A stretch of 64,000 bases of DNA from Bacteroidota bacterium (GCA_018267095.1 JAFDZC010000018.1:1-64000); one strand, 5' to 3'; shown: positions 9,047 to 17,868, counted from the first letter of the stretch. The notes: generated from the letters alone by a model not told the origin. A program made the numbers and translations.

Positions 9047-9091
9047 CGAGCATATTAATCTATTTAATGCTTCGGCTAAAATTTAAAAAAC

Positions 9092-9262
9092 ATGGGAAGA
9101 CTCGGTGTTACAGAAATCCTGATTATATTATTGGTAGTTCTTTTGTTGTTTGGCGGTAAAAAAATTCCGGAACTCATGCGCGGCTTAGGAACCGGCATCA
9201 AAGAATTTAAAGATGCTGCAAAAGGAGACGACAAAGCCAATTCAAAGGAAGAAAACAAATAA
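9092..9262 (+). CDS. tatA: Sec-independent translocase protein TatA/E
   Basis: A 56-residue protein read directly from the sequence. It begins [20 protein letters not shown]: one membrane helix (about 7-20), then the conserved [21 protein letters not shown] amphipathic helix with the FG turn and IPEL motif, and a short charged tail. This is the TatA/TatE architecture at the short end of the family range; it forms the protein-conducting part of the twin-arginine translocase with TatC, which is not in the window. Stands alone with its own -7 box and a terminator directly after. Confidence 0.92.
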   Translation: MGRLGVTEILIILLVVLLLFGGKKIPELMRGLGTGIKEFKDAAKGDDKANSKEENK

Positions 9263-9267
9263 TAAAC

Positions 9268-9301
9268 ATCCTGAGTTTTTATGTAGACTCGGGATTTTTT
9301 A
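9268..9301 (+). terminator. Rho-independent terminator after tatA
   Basis: ATCCTGAGT (9268-9276) pairs with ACTCGGGAT (9287-9295) with one G-T pair, followed by a T run. It separates tatA from the lipoprotein gene. Confidence 0.8.
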
Positions 9302-9321
9302 TGCCTTTTAAATAAGTGGTT

Positions 9322-10308
9322 ATGAAATTATATTTTGGCTTTTTTTTACTTTTTGTTCTGAGTTTAACTTCGTGTTCTGAACGCGATTCGGTGACCAATC
9401 ACGATACAGTTGTCGATGTTTATGTAAGTGGTCAAAAAGACAATCATGCCGTTTATTGGAAAAACAATCAGCTGGTAACTCTGGATGATACCGCTTATAT
9501 TTCGTCAGAAGTAGATACTTTGGTGGTCAAGAATCAAAAGGTTTATGTGTTAGGCTCTGCTATTTTAAATGATGGGGTTAACATTTTAAATCGCCGCCTG
9601 TTGTGGATAAACGGAGTAATGTCTGATTTAAATGTAACCTACGCAACTGATACGCAAGATGTTGTTTCTATCGGAGCTTTAGATGTAGTGGGAACAGATT
9701 TATACATTTCAGGAATCATTCATGATTTATCAGTAACTCCTGATGTATATCGTTTGGTGTATTGGAAAAACGGCGAACGCACCGATGTGGCCGAATTATC
9801 CGCCTCAGACTACAACAACACAGCCATGGCTTGGCAAGACAGTAGTGGTTATTTCTCGGTTGCTCACCCTAGTTTAGATTCAGGAATGTACATTGACACT
9901 ACTTTTCATCCGTATGTCAATATGTTTGATTTTGGATACTTTCACAGCGGCACCAACGGATTGTATGTTTTTGGCACTAAAGAAGGGCATCCGTATTATC
10001 AAGTTGTGGGTTCAGACGCAGTAACCAATACAGATTTAAACGGTTCATTCACCAAACTCAGCGAATTTGCCAGCAGTATATATGGGCTTCACAACAACAA
10101 AATTTACCGAAACGCAGCTGAACTCTACTATACTTCTGCAGAACACAACGGAGTTCAAGACTTTCAATGGGCCAACAATAGTTTGTATACTTTAGAATAC
10201 AACTTGAGCGGCAGCACTTATTCGTATTTCATACTTCAAAATGGAGTTCAAAAAGGCTTGTCTGCTGCGGGTGAAACCTACAAAACTATTTTTGTAAACA
10301 TCTATTAA
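9322..10308 (+). CDS. Lipoprotein of unknown function, repeat (propeller-like) composition
   Basis: A 328-residue protein starting at the ATG at 9322 (a GTG two codons earlier is in frame). Signal peptide with lipobox LTSC and lipid-attachable Cys18. The mature part contains spaced short repeats of the type VYWKNG/LWING/VYWKNN, each preceded by a beta strand such as VYVSG or LYISG, suggesting a beta-propeller or kelch-like arrangement. No catalytic motif recognised. Followed immediately by the convergent tex gene (2-bp gap). Lipid anchoring is a sequence-based inference. Confidence 0.75.
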   Translation: MKLYFGFFLLFVLSLTSCSERDSVTNHDTVVDVYVSGQKDNHAVYWKNNQLVTLDDTAYISSEVDTLVVKNQKVYVLGSAILNDGVNILNRRLLWINGVMSDLNVTYATDTQDVVSIGALDVVGTDLYISGIIHDLSVTPDVYRLVYWKNGERTDVAELSASDYNNTAMAWQDSSGYFSVAHPSLDSGMYIDTTFHPYVNMFDFGYFHSGTNGLYVFGTKEGHPYYQVVGSDAVTNTDLNGSFTKLSEFASSIYGLHNNKIYRNAAELYYTSAEHNGVQDFQWANNSLYTLEYNLSGSTYSYFILQNGVQKGLSAAGETYKTIFVNIY

Positions 10309-10310
10309 CT

Positions 10311-12446
10311 TTACAAAACCATACTCAGTTGAATGCGCTTGCGAGCTTGATCAACTTCTAGTACTTTTACTTGTACGTGTTGGTGGAGTTTCACTACTTC
10401 ATTCACATCAGCTACATAGCCTTGTTTGAGTTGTGAGATGTGGACCAATCCGCTTTCTTTCAAACCGATATCTACAAAACAGCCAAAAGCGGTAATGTTA
10501 TTGACAATACCCGGCAGAATCATTCCGGTGCGCAAATCATCGAGCGTCTTTACGTTCGGATCAAACTCAAAAACTTTGGCTGCTTTTCGCGGATCGAGGC
10601 CTGGTTTTTCTAATTCTTTTAAAATGTCTTTGACCGCTAAAATTCCGACGGTGGCATTGGTATATTGTTCTGGGTTGATGCGTGCAATTTTGTCTTTGTT
10701 GGCGATGAGTTCCGAAAGTGGGATACTTAAATCTTTGGCCATTTTTTCAACAACCGAATAAGCCTCCGGATGCACCGCTGAGTTGTCGAGCGGATTTTTT
10801 CCGTCTTTGATGCGGATAAAAGCTGCCGCTTGTTGAAACGCTTTATCGCCCAAGCGCGGCACTTTTTTGAGTTCTTTTCGGTCTTGAAACGGACCATTTT
10901 CAGAGCGATATTGTACAATGTTTTCAGCCATTTTCTCGCCAATACCTGACACATAACTCAGCAGCGATTTACTGGCGGTATTGATGTTGATGCCTACTGA
11001 ATTCACGCAGCGCACCACCACGGTATCGAGTTCTTCTTTAAGCCTGGTTTGGTCGACATCGTGCTGATATTGCCCAACGCCAATGGATTTGGGATCGATC
11101 TTCACAAGCTCGGCCAGCGGATCTGAAAGCCTGCGACCAATGGATACTGAACCTCGAACCGTGACATCGTAATTCGGAAATTCGTCGCGGGCAATTTTAC
11201 TGGCTGAATAGACTGAAGCTCCGGCTTCAGAAACCACAAAAACTTGCAGCGGTCGGTCAAAGGCAATTTTTTTGATAAAGGTTTCGGTCTCGCGGCTGGC
11301 GGTTCCGTTGCCAATAGAAATCGCTTCAATTTGATAAGCATTGACCATCGATTTGATTTTTTTCATGGCTAGCGCGGTTTCATTTTGCGGCTGATGCGGA
11401 TAAATGGTTTCGTTGTAGAGCAAATCGCCTTTTTCATCCAAACAAACTACTTTGCAACCCGATCGATAACCCGGATCTATTGCCAAAATGCGCTTTTCGC
11501 CCAAAGGCGGAGCGAGCAACAACTGACTCAAGTTTTGCGCAAAAACGTCAATGGCTTTCAAATCAGCTCGGGTTTTGGCTTCTTGCAAAGTTTCGTTTGA
11601 AATGGCCGGATCGAGCAATCGTTTATAACTGTCTTTGATGGCTAATTTAAGTTGTTGGACGGTTTCGTGGTTGTTTTTAATGGTGTTGTTTTCAATAAAG
11701 TCAATCGCTTCTGAAGGTTCGTCTAATGCGACCGACAGTTTGACAAAACCTTCGGCTTCGGCGCGCAACATAGCCAATAATCGGTGCGACGGTGCTTTTG
11801 AAATGGGCTCTGACCAATCAAAATATTGCGAGAACTTTTGGGCATTTTCATCGCTGTCTTTGTCTTTGGCTACTTTAGTCGTGATAAACGCTTTGCGCTG
11901 ATACAGACGGCGCAGGTTTTTGCGTACATAAAGATTTTCATTGATCCATTCAGCGATGATATCACGCGCGCCTTGCAAGGCTTCCTCTTCATTGGGCACT
12001 TGCGCATTGATATATTTGGAGGCGATAAAATCAAGATCGTTGGCATTTTGTGCCATGATGATTTTAGCGAGCGGTTCCAATCCTTTTTCACGAGCCACAT
12101 CGGCACGGGTTTTCTTTTTCTTTTTATAAGGCAAGTACAAATCTTCGAGTTCTTGAGCGTCAAAACTGTTTTCGATTTTGGCTTTGAGCTCGGGCGATAA
12201 TTGGCCTTGTTCTTCGATGGATTTCAGAATGCTTTCTTTGCGTTTGACCAATTCGCCGTATTGTTTGTGGCTTTTGGCTATTTGCTCTATGGTGATTTCA
12301 TCCAAGTTGCCGGTTTGGTCTTTTCGGTAGCGCGCAATAAACGGAATCGTACAATCTTCCAGCAAAAGTTGTACGGTAGCTTCAATGTTTTTGGCAGCGA
12401 CGGCCGGTTGGGCCAATTGGTTTTGGATGTATTGAATGTGGTTCAT
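10311..12446 (-). CDS. tex: Tex-family RNA-binding protein (transcription accessory protein)
   Basis: A 711-residue Tex protein: N-terminal helical Tex_N, a YqgF/RuvC-like domain beginning LAIDPGYRSGCKVVCLD, a helix-hairpin-helix region (VSGIGEKMAENIVQYR) and a C-terminal S1 domain of about 75 residues (MILPGIVNNITAFGCFVDIG...GLVHIS). Known role: nucleic-acid binding, linked to transcription elongation. The start is the ATG at 12446, 20 bp after a -7 box; the longest frame extends 49 residues further through an intergenic GC-rich repeat and is not coding. Confidence 0.95.
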   Translation of the reverse strand: MNHIQYIQNQLAQPAVAAKNIEATVQLLLEDCTIPFIARYRKDQTGNLDEITIEQIAKSHKQYGELVKRKESILKSIEEQGQLSPELKAKIENSFDAQELEDLYLPYKKKKKTRADVAREKGLEPLAKIIMAQNANDLDFIASKYINAQVPNEEEALQGARDIIAEWINENLYVRKNLRRLYQRKAFITTKVAKDKDSDENAQKFSQYFDWSEPISKAPSHRLLAMLRAEAEGFVKLSVALDEPSEAIDFIENNTIKNNHETVQQLKLAIKDSYKRLLDPAISNETLQEAKTRADLKAIDVFAQNLSQLLLAPPLGEKRILAIDPGYRSGCKVVCLDEKGDLLYNETIYPHQPQNETALAMKKIKSMVNAYQIEAISIGNGTASRETETFIKKIAFDRPLQVFVVSEAGASVYSASKIARDEFPNYDVTVRGSVSIGRRLSDPLAELVKIDPKSIGVGQYQHDVDQTRLKEELDTVVVRCVNSVGININTASKSLLSYVSGIGEKMAENIVQYRSENGPFQDRKELKKVPRLGDKAFQQAAAFIRIKDGKNPLDNSAVHPEAYSVVEKMAKDLSIPLSELIANKDKIARINPEQYTNATVGILAVKDILKELEKPGLDPRKAAKVFEFDPNVKTLDDLRTGMILPGIVNNITAFGCFVDIGLKESGLVHISQLKQGYVADVNEVVKLHQHVQVKVLEVDQARKRIQLSMVL

Positions 12447-12465
12447 CGTCAAAGAAGTTTGCCCG

Positions 12466-12473
12466 CAAAAATA
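12466..12473 (-). promoter_or_regulatory. -7 box for tex
   Basis: TATTTTTG on the minus strand (TAnnTTTG), 20 bp before the ATG at 12446. It fixes the start of tex. Confidence 0.6.
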
Positions 12474-12515
12474 GCCATTCTTTTGAGATGAAATGTTGAA
12501 AAATACACGCATCTC

Positions 12516-12624
12516 TGCGTTAGGGAGCGAGGCTTTGTTGGAGCTCGCCCGAAGGATGAGGGCAGCGACTGCCGAGCGCCCGGCGCGGTTCATCCGCAGG
12601 CGGTGGGCCGCGCAACGCCCATAA
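12516..12624 (-). repeat. GC-rich intergenic repeat element (Bacteroidota GGGCGT...CCCTAACGC type)
   Basis: About 110 bp of markedly GC-rich, non-coding DNA between the CDF gene and tex. On the minus strand it begins TTATGGGCGTTG right after the CDF stop and ends CTCCCTAACGC. I recall dispersed intergenic repeats with these boundary words from flavobacterial genomes; the interior here (GCGGCCCACCGCCTGCGG, GCCGGGCGCTCGG) has several short inverted repeats. Only one copy lies in the window, so repeat status rests on memory. Confidence 0.5.
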
Positions 12625-12626
12625 AA

Positions 12627-13529
12627 TTACTCTTGAACTACCGCGACCTTATCGGTTTGTGTCTGAAAATCGGGCTGTAAGGTGCAATGTTGAATCTGAA
12701 AATCGTCGCGGAGTATTTGTGCCACTTGCTGAGCTAATATGTTGAATTCTGAAATAGTGATGTTGTGGACGCAGTCTATTCGGGCTTCAAAATGAATTTC
12801 GTGTTCGTTGAGCGGCCACAAATGCACGTGATACAACTGATGCGGTGCTGTTTTTGGGTGAATTTTTTCAAGGATTTTTTCAATGGAAATGTGCTCGGGT
12901 GTAAAGAGCATCAACATTTTAGAAGTCGATTTGAGCAATCCTATACTTATATAAATCAGATAACAAGCAATCAAGAAAGTGAGCGCTGCATCGACCCAAA
13001 ACCAATCCAAATAATACATCAGTAAACCGCCCATGAATACGGCCACCGAGGCGAGGGTATCTGAGAGTAAATGTAAATAAGCCGATTTTAGGTTGAGGTT
13101 TTGATGGCTGTGTTGGCGCAGCATACCGGCTGAAATTCCGTTGAAAACAATGCCCAAACCCGACAACCCAACAACCCAAACCGAAGCAATGGGCTCAGGC
13201 GATATAAGACGATCAATGGATTCAAAAATCAAAAAAAGCGCAATGATCATCAAAGCCAGCGTATTGGTATAAGCAGCCAAAAGTTCAATGCGTTTGTAAC
13301 CAAAAGTGTGGTTTAGACCAGCTTCTTTTTTGACCCATCGCCGAGCGAGCCAACTCAAGGCCAAAGCCAAAACATCGCTCAAATTGTGCAGCGCATCCGA
13401 GAGTAAAGACAAACTGCCCGAATAAATTCCGCCGAAAATTTGCGCTAAAGTAATGAGTAAATTGAGCACAATAGAACCCGACAAGCTTTGGTGCGCAGCG
13501 TCGTGGTGGTGTTTGTGCCGGCAAGTCAT
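12627..13529 (-). CDS. Cation diffusion facilitator family transporter (CzcD/ZitB type)
   Basis: Proton-coupled divalent metal (likely Zn) exporter of the inner membrane. A 300-residue protein with a His-rich start (CRHKHHHDAAHQ), six membrane helices, the CDF signature SLLSDALHNLSDVLALALSWLA in helix 2 carrying the metal-binding Asp residues, the matching HLLSDTLASVAV in helix 5, and a cytoplasmic C-terminal domain with metal-binding His (HFEARID). The metal cannot be assigned from sequence. Starts one base after the rpiB stop (same transcript). Confidence 0.9.
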   Translation of the reverse strand: MTCRHKHHHDAAHQSLSGSIVLNLLITLAQIFGGIYSGSLSLLSDALHNLSDVLALALSWLARRWVKKEAGLNHTFGYKRIELLAAYTNTLALMIIALFLIFESIDRLISPEPIASVWVVGLSGLGIVFNGISAGMLRQHSHQNLNLKSAYLHLLSDTLASVAVFMGGLLMYYLDWFWVDAALTFLIACYLIYISIGLLKSTSKMLMLFTPEHISIEKILEKIHPKTAPHQLYHVHLWPLNEHEIHFEARIDCVHNITISEFNILAQQVAQILRDDFQIQHCTLQPDFQTQTDKVAVVQE

Positions 13530-13530
13530 T

Positions 13531-13962
13531 TTAGGAACAGGCTATTTTTTGAACGCGTTGGGCATGACGTCCGCCTTCGAACTCAGTCGATAAAAAAGTG
13601 TCAACCATTTCAACGGCTTGCGCAATGGCTGTAAAACGCGCCGGAATGCTGATGATGTTGGCGTTGTTATGCTGACGAGCCAATGCAGCGATTTCTTTGG
13701 TCCAACACAAAGCCGCGCGTACATTTTGATGTTTGTTGACCGTCATATTGATGCCGTTTCCGGAGCCGCAAATGACGATGCCGAAATCAACTTTTTTTTG
13801 CTCGACATCCATTGCCACCGGATGCCCGAAATCGGGATAATCTACCGAGTCAAAAGTATCGGTTCCGTGGTTGATGACCATGTGGCCTTTTTGCTCGAGA
13901 TAAGCAACAATTGCTTTTTTATATTCCGGTCCTGCGTGGTCGTTTCCGATTGAAATTTTCAT
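13531..13962 (-). CDS. rpiB: Ribose 5-phosphate isomerase B
   Basis: Interconverts ribose-5-phosphate and ribulose-5-phosphate in the pentose phosphate pathway. 143 residues from the ATG at 13962, with IGNDHAGPEYKK at the N-terminus, the phosphate/active-site CGSGNGINMTVNK loop at about 65-77 and the HNNANI segment near residue 100-105. The 14016 start in the longer frame is a TTG that coincides with the -33 element, so it is rejected. First gene of the rpiB-CDF unit, and the gene that borders the putative origin on the left. Confidence 0.95.
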   Translation of the reverse strand: MKISIGNDHAGPEYKKAIVAYLEQKGHMVINHGTDTFDSVDYPDFGHPVAMDVEQKKVDFGIVICGSGNGINMTVNKHQNVRAALCWTKEIAALARQHNNANIISIPARFTAIAQAVEMVDTFLSTEFEGGRHAQRVQKIACS

Positions 13963-13987
13963 GTGGAGTTTGTTTAAATCGCTCAGG

Positions 13988-14016
13988 CAAAGGTACACAA
14001 TATATAAGTGTAGCAA
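13988..14016 (-). promoter_or_regulatory. rpiB promoter (-33 and -7 boxes)
   Basis: On the minus strand TTG (14016-14014), an 18-bp spacer, then TACCTTTG (13995-13988), matching the Bacteroidota sigma consensus TTG-N19-TAnnTTTG. The ATG is 26 bp downstream. Confidence 0.7.
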
Positions 14017-14576
14017 TAGTAAAATAAAAAGGATGCTTTCAGAATGAATTAAAAGTTATTCGTATTTAATTATTTGTTTTTCAGATGATTATACTTTTGT
14101 TAAACATTAATTTTGGTTGTTGTTAATTGTTTTTTACAAAAGCCTGATATTCAGTTTACATTCATTTAACATAGATTGTTGAAAAGTTGAGCAATAAAAA
14201 TCAGAAGTTTTTTTGGTGGGAATTTTAAAACGCACAAACCAAAATCAAAATGAAATAACCAAAAAATAACTCGGAATTTTTTGAGGGATTTATGCGCAAT
14301 TTTGAGTCGATTATCAACAGCTTTTTAAAAAATATTTATGGACATTTTGATTGTTTTTTTTCTTGTCAACAACTGTTGATTGTTTTTGAAAATTCATTTA
14401 AAATGAAGCATTTGAATTCTTGAAAAGCTGTTGAAAAATCCTGATAAAAAAAGTTAAGTTCAAAACCATGAAAGAATGCTTAAAGTTATTTCAACAATTA
14501 ACAAGCTATAATAACCATCATAAAATTAATTTTTAATTCAAAGATTTTTTTTGGTTTTATAATAGTTGTTGAAAAG
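13996..14576. other. Candidate chromosomal replication origin (oriC), AT-rich with DnaA-box-like cluster
   Basis: The only gene-free stretch over 300 bp. It is very AT-rich and contains repeated TCAACA-core words: TGTTGAAAA at 14177-14185, 14429-14437 and 14567-14575; TTATCAACA at 14311-14319; TTGTCAACA at 14363-14371; TGTTGAT at 14374-14380; ATTTCAACA at 14488-14496. TTATCAACA is one base from the classical DnaA box TTATCCACA. An identical 13-mer TTGTTGAAAAGTT occurs at both ends (14176-14188 and 14566-14578). An especially A/T-rich stretch at about 14497-14563 could be the unwinding element. Gene polarity flips here. Function is inference; dnaA is not nearby. Confidence 0.6.
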
Positions 14577-14813
14577 TTAAACGATGTTGAGTTTTGGGCG
14601 ATTGAGATCTTCGATAATTTCTTTGACTCTTTGATAGTCGTTGGGATGCACTTTGAGTTGAATGCCGCCATAGGCAATGCTGGCCAGCGGATCAATCGAT
14701 ACCAAATTTTCGTTGTGAAATAAATGCGGAATTGCTTCGCGTTCTAAAATGGTTTTAAGAATCGTGATTTCATGTGCGAAATTAAAAATGGCAACGGTGA
14801 TAAATTCAGACAT
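14577..14813 (-). CDS. DUF2007 domain-containing small protein
   Basis: A 78-residue cytoplasmic protein. The pattern ITVAIFNFAHEITILKTILE near the N-terminus, then IPHLFHNENLVSIDP and GGIQLKVHPNDYQRVKEIIED, fits the DUF2007 (putative signal-transducing) family, an alpha/beta ferredoxin-like fold. Function unknown. Its stop codon touches the last DnaA-box-like word of the putative origin. A near-consensus -7 box (TACATTTA, minus strand 14831-14838) precedes it. Confidence 0.8.
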   Translation of the reverse strand: MSEFITVAIFNFAHEITILKTILEREAIPHLFHNENLVSIDPLASIAYGGIQLKVHPNDYQRVKEIIEDLNRPKLNIV

Positions 14814-14964
14814 CTATGGTTGTTTTATGGTAAATGTAGAAAAATTAATGCTTTGCGTGCATCAGAACGTTTTCAACCTAAGTCAATTATATGTTAAGAT
14901 GAACGAATTCTTATCTTTAAATTAAGACCTTCGCATCAACAGGTGTGAACCATTTAATATTCAC

Positions 14965-14972
14965 TACCTTTG
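14965..14972 (+). promoter_or_regulatory. -7 box for rnr
   Basis: TACCTTTG, a full TAnnTTTG match, 17 bp before the ATG at 14990. It rules out the upstream GTG at 14945 as the start. Confidence 0.6.
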
Positions 14973-14989
14973 GAAATTATAGAAAGAAC

Positions 14990-17170
14990 ATGCGTAAGAA
15001 ACACAAAAAACTAGGTAAAAAAGAAAAATCATTTACCCAGAAAATCCTCAAAATACTCTCACAACACGCCAATAGGCCATTCAACTACAAACAAATTGCC
15101 GCCATTTTAGAAGTAGACGATACCAAAAGTCGCAATGAAATCATTAAAGATCTCAAAATTCTGGCCGCACAAAAAGTCATCATTGAATCAGAACCCGGAC
15201 GTTATTTAGTCAAAGCCATTAGCCAAGATTATTACGAAGGCACGATTGACATGACTTCGCGCAGAACGGCCTATTTTATTTGCGATGAGTTTGAAGAAGA
15301 TGTATTTATTCCGACCAACAACCTCAACCACGCTTTAGATAAAGACAAAGTAAAAGTTTATGTGTACAACCGCCGAAAAGGCAAAAAGCCAGAAGGCGAA
15401 GTGGTTGAAATACTCGAACGCGCCAAAACAGAGTTTGTAGGTGTGATTGACATTCAAAAGAATTTTGCTTTTGTGACCACGGCCAATGCTAAAATGTATA
15501 CCGATATTTTTATTCCTAAAGATAAAATCGGCGACGCGCAGCAAGGCGATGTGGTTTTGGTTAAAATTGACGATTGGCCTAAAAAAGCCGACAGTCCATT
15601 TGGTTCGGTGATTAAAGTTTTAGGAAAGCCCGGTGAACACGATACCGAAATTCACGCAATACTCGCCGAATACGGTTTGCCTTATGAGTTTCCGGCTGAG
15701 GTTGAAAATTATGCGCAAAAGCTGGATACTTCTATTCAAGACGCTGAAATCAAAAAAAGACGCGATATGCGCAGCGTACTTACTTTTACCATTGACCCAA
15801 AAGATGCTAAAGATTTTGACGATGCCTTGTCGTTTCAGGTTTTAGAAAACGGTCATTACGAAATTGGAATTCATATTGCCGATGTATCGCATTATGTACA
15901 AGAAGGGACCATTTTAGACGATGAAGCCGAGCGCCGCGGAACCTCGGTTTATTTAGTGGATCGTGTGGTTCCGATGTTGCCCGAAGTACTTTCAAACTTT
16001 GCGTGTTCGTTGCGTCCGAATGAAGAAAAATATACCTTTTCGGCCGTTTTTGAACTCGATGCAAAAGCGCAAGTGGTCAACCAATGGTTTGGTAGAACAG
16101 TAATTTATTCAGATCAGCGCTTTGCTTATGAAGAAGCTCAAAGTATGATTGAAACCAAATCTGCGGTTATTCCTGCCGAAGTTTCTCTGACTGGCGCTTC
16201 TTATACGGTAGATGAACCCGTGATGAATGCGGTTTTAAAACTCGATGAATTGGCTAAAATCATGCGCGCCAAACGTTTGGCCAACGGTGCGATTTCGTTT
16301 GATAAAGTTGAAGTTAAATTTCACCTCAACGAGCAAGATGAACCTACCGGTGTGTATTTTAAAATCTCTAAAGATGCCAATCATCTTATCGAAGAATTTA
16401 TGTTACTCGCCAACAAAAAAGTAGCTGAATTTATCGGTAAGCAAAAGAAAACTTTTGTGTATCGAATTCACGATGAACCCAATGAAGACAAGCTTTTTAA
16501 CTTGCAAGGCATTATTTCCAAGTTTGGTTACAGCTTGAATTTTAAATCCAAAACCGATATTTCAAAATCGCTCAACACACTTTTGCAAAATGTCATCGGT
16601 AAAAAAGAGCAAAATTTGGTCGATACACTGGCGATTCGCAGTATGAGCAAGGCTAAATATTCTACTGAAAACATTGGTCATTACGGTTTGGCTTTTGATT
16701 ATTACGCACATTTTACCTCACCGATTCGAAGATATCCCGATGTAATGGTGCACAGACTTTTACAGTATTATCTCGACGGAGGAAAATCAGCTGATCAAGA
16801 TTTATATGAAGAAAAGTGTGAGCACGCCTCCAACATGGAAGCACTGGCCACCAATGCAGAGCGCGACAGCATTAAATACATGCAAGTTAAGTATATGAAA
16901 GACCACGCTGAACAGGAGTTTTTAGGTGTGATTTCAGGTGTCACCGAATGGGGCATTTATGTTGAAATTGTTGAAAATAAGTGCGAAGGCATGTGTCGTA
17001 TCCGTGAAATCAAAGATGATTATTATACGTTTGATGAAAAACAATATGCTTTGGTTGGAGAAGTTTCACACAACATTTTACAATTGGGCGATGAGGTTTT
17101 CGTTAAGGTTAAAAATGCCGATTTGGTGAAAAAACAACTCGATTTTCACTTCATCCGAAAAAATGAATAA
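14990..17170 (+). CDS. rnr: Ribonuclease R (3'-5' exoribonuclease, RNB family)
   Basis: Processive 3'-5' exoribonuclease that degrades structured RNA. 726 residues: a basic start (MRKKHKKLGKKEK), a winged-helix region (~residues 20-75), cold-shock OB domains (~80-210), the RNB catalytic domain opening with DPKDAKDFDDALS at about 269-281 (metal-binding Asp residues present), the HFTSPIRRYPD signature near residue 580, and a C-terminal S1 domain (GVISGVTEWGIYVEIVENKCEGMCRI). Full length. First plus-strand gene right of the putative origin; the downstream head-GIN gene begins at its stop. Confidence 0.95.
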   Translation: MRKKHKKLGKKEKSFTQKILKILSQHANRPFNYKQIAAILEVDDTKSRNEIIKDLKILAAQKVIIESEPGRYLVKAISQDYYEGTIDMTSRRTAYFICDEFEEDVFIPTNNLNHALDKDKVKVYVYNRRKGKKPEGEVVEILERAKTEFVGVIDIQKNFAFVTTANAKMYTDIFIPKDKIGDAQQGDVVLVKIDDWPKKADSPFGSVIKVLGKPGEHDTEIHAILAEYGLPYEFPAEVENYAQKLDTSIQDAEIKKRRDMRSVLTFTIDPKDAKDFDDALSFQVLENGHYEIGIHIADVSHYVQEGTILDDEAERRGTSVYLVDRVVPMLPEVLSNFACSLRPNEEKYTFSAVFELDAKAQVVNQWFGRTVIYSDQRFAYEEAQSMIETKSAVIPAEVSLTGASYTVDEPVMNAVLKLDELAKIMRAKRLANGAISFDKVEVKFHLNEQDEPTGVYFKISKDANHLIEEFMLLANKKVAEFIGKQKKTFVYRIHDEPNEDKLFNLQGIISKFGYSLNFKSKTDISKSLNTLLQNVIGKKEQNLVDTLAIRSMSKAKYSTENIGHYGLAFDYYAHFTSPIRRYPDVMVHRLLQYYLDGGKSADQDLYEEKCEHASNMEALATNAERDSIKYMQVKYMKDHAEQEFLGVISGVTEWGIYVEIVENKCEGMCRIREIKDDYYTFDEKQYALVGEVSHNILQLGDEVFVKVKNADLVKKQLDFHFIRKNE

Positions 17171-17171
17171 T

Positions 17172-17837
17172 ATGAAAAAATTAGCTTTTGTCTTTATTCT
17201 TACGTCTATTTTAGGTTGGTCACAAGGAAAAAATGTAGGTGATTTCAACAAAGTAACCGCCTTTGATCAGATTGATGTGATTTTGATTCCGTCAAATGAA
17301 AACAAAGTTTTACTCAATGGCTCCGGCTCTGATGAAGTAGAACTAATCAACAAAAACGGCGAGCTCAAAATCAGAATGCCGCTGACCAAAATGCTCAGTG
17401 GTGATGAAGTTTCTGCTACTGTTTATTATAAATCAATTAGTGCTGTTGAAGTTAATGAAGGTTCCCATATCGGTAGTGAATCGGTGATTCACGCTCAGAA
17501 TTTTAGTTTGATTGCTAAAGAAGGTGGCTCGATTGATTTACCGCTTGAAGTTGAGCAATTACAAGCTCGTTTGGGTGACGGATCTAAAGTAAATCTCAGT
17601 GGGAAAGCGTCTGAGCAAGATGTTTTAATCAACTCAGGATCAGAGTATCAAGCCGAGAATTTGCATACTTTAAAAACAATGGTTACGGCCAATGCCGGAG
17701 GTGAAGCCCATGTTTATGCCACCGATTATGTCGATGCAAAAGTACGTGCTGGTGGAGAAGTAACTGTGTACGGAAATCCAAAAGATATCGATAAAAAAGT
17801 AGTCATGGGTGGCAAGATTAGACAGGCAGGTGAATAA
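17172..17837 (+). CDS. Head GIN domain (DUF2807) exported protein
   Basis: A 221-residue protein with a signal peptide (MKKLAFVFILTSILGWSQG) and a DUF2807/head-GIN-type auto-transporter-adhesin-like domain: right-handed beta-helix repeats rich in G, S and V, beginning VGDFNKVTAFDQIDVILIPS. Function unknown; relatives are common in Bacteroidota envelopes. Two starts are possible: ATG 17163 (inside rnr) or ATG 17172 two bases after the rnr stop; the second gives a normal signal peptide. Probably co-transcribed with rnr. Confidence 0.85.
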   Translation: MKKLAFVFILTSILGWSQGKNVGDFNKVTAFDQIDVILIPSNENKVLLNGSGSDEVELINKNGELKIRMPLTKMLSGDEVSATVYYKSISAVEVNEGSHIGSESVIHAQNFSLIAKEGGSIDLPLEVEQLQARLGDGSKVNLSGKASEQDVLINSGSEYQAENLHTLKTMVTANAGGEAHVYATDYVDAKVRAGGEVTVYGNPKDIDKKVVMGGKIRQAGE

Positions 17838-17868
17838 AAATTATTATTTTTACCAAAAAACCACCTAG

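Noticed and set aside
12447..12593. N-terminal extension of Tex by 49 residues
   Set aside because: It translates the GC-rich intergenic repeat and runs across the -7 box; the normal Tex start is at 12446.
13963..14576. Riboswitch or small RNA in the gap beside rpiB
   Set aside because: No conserved stem layout or terminator is visible; repeats of the TCAACA core fit an origin better.
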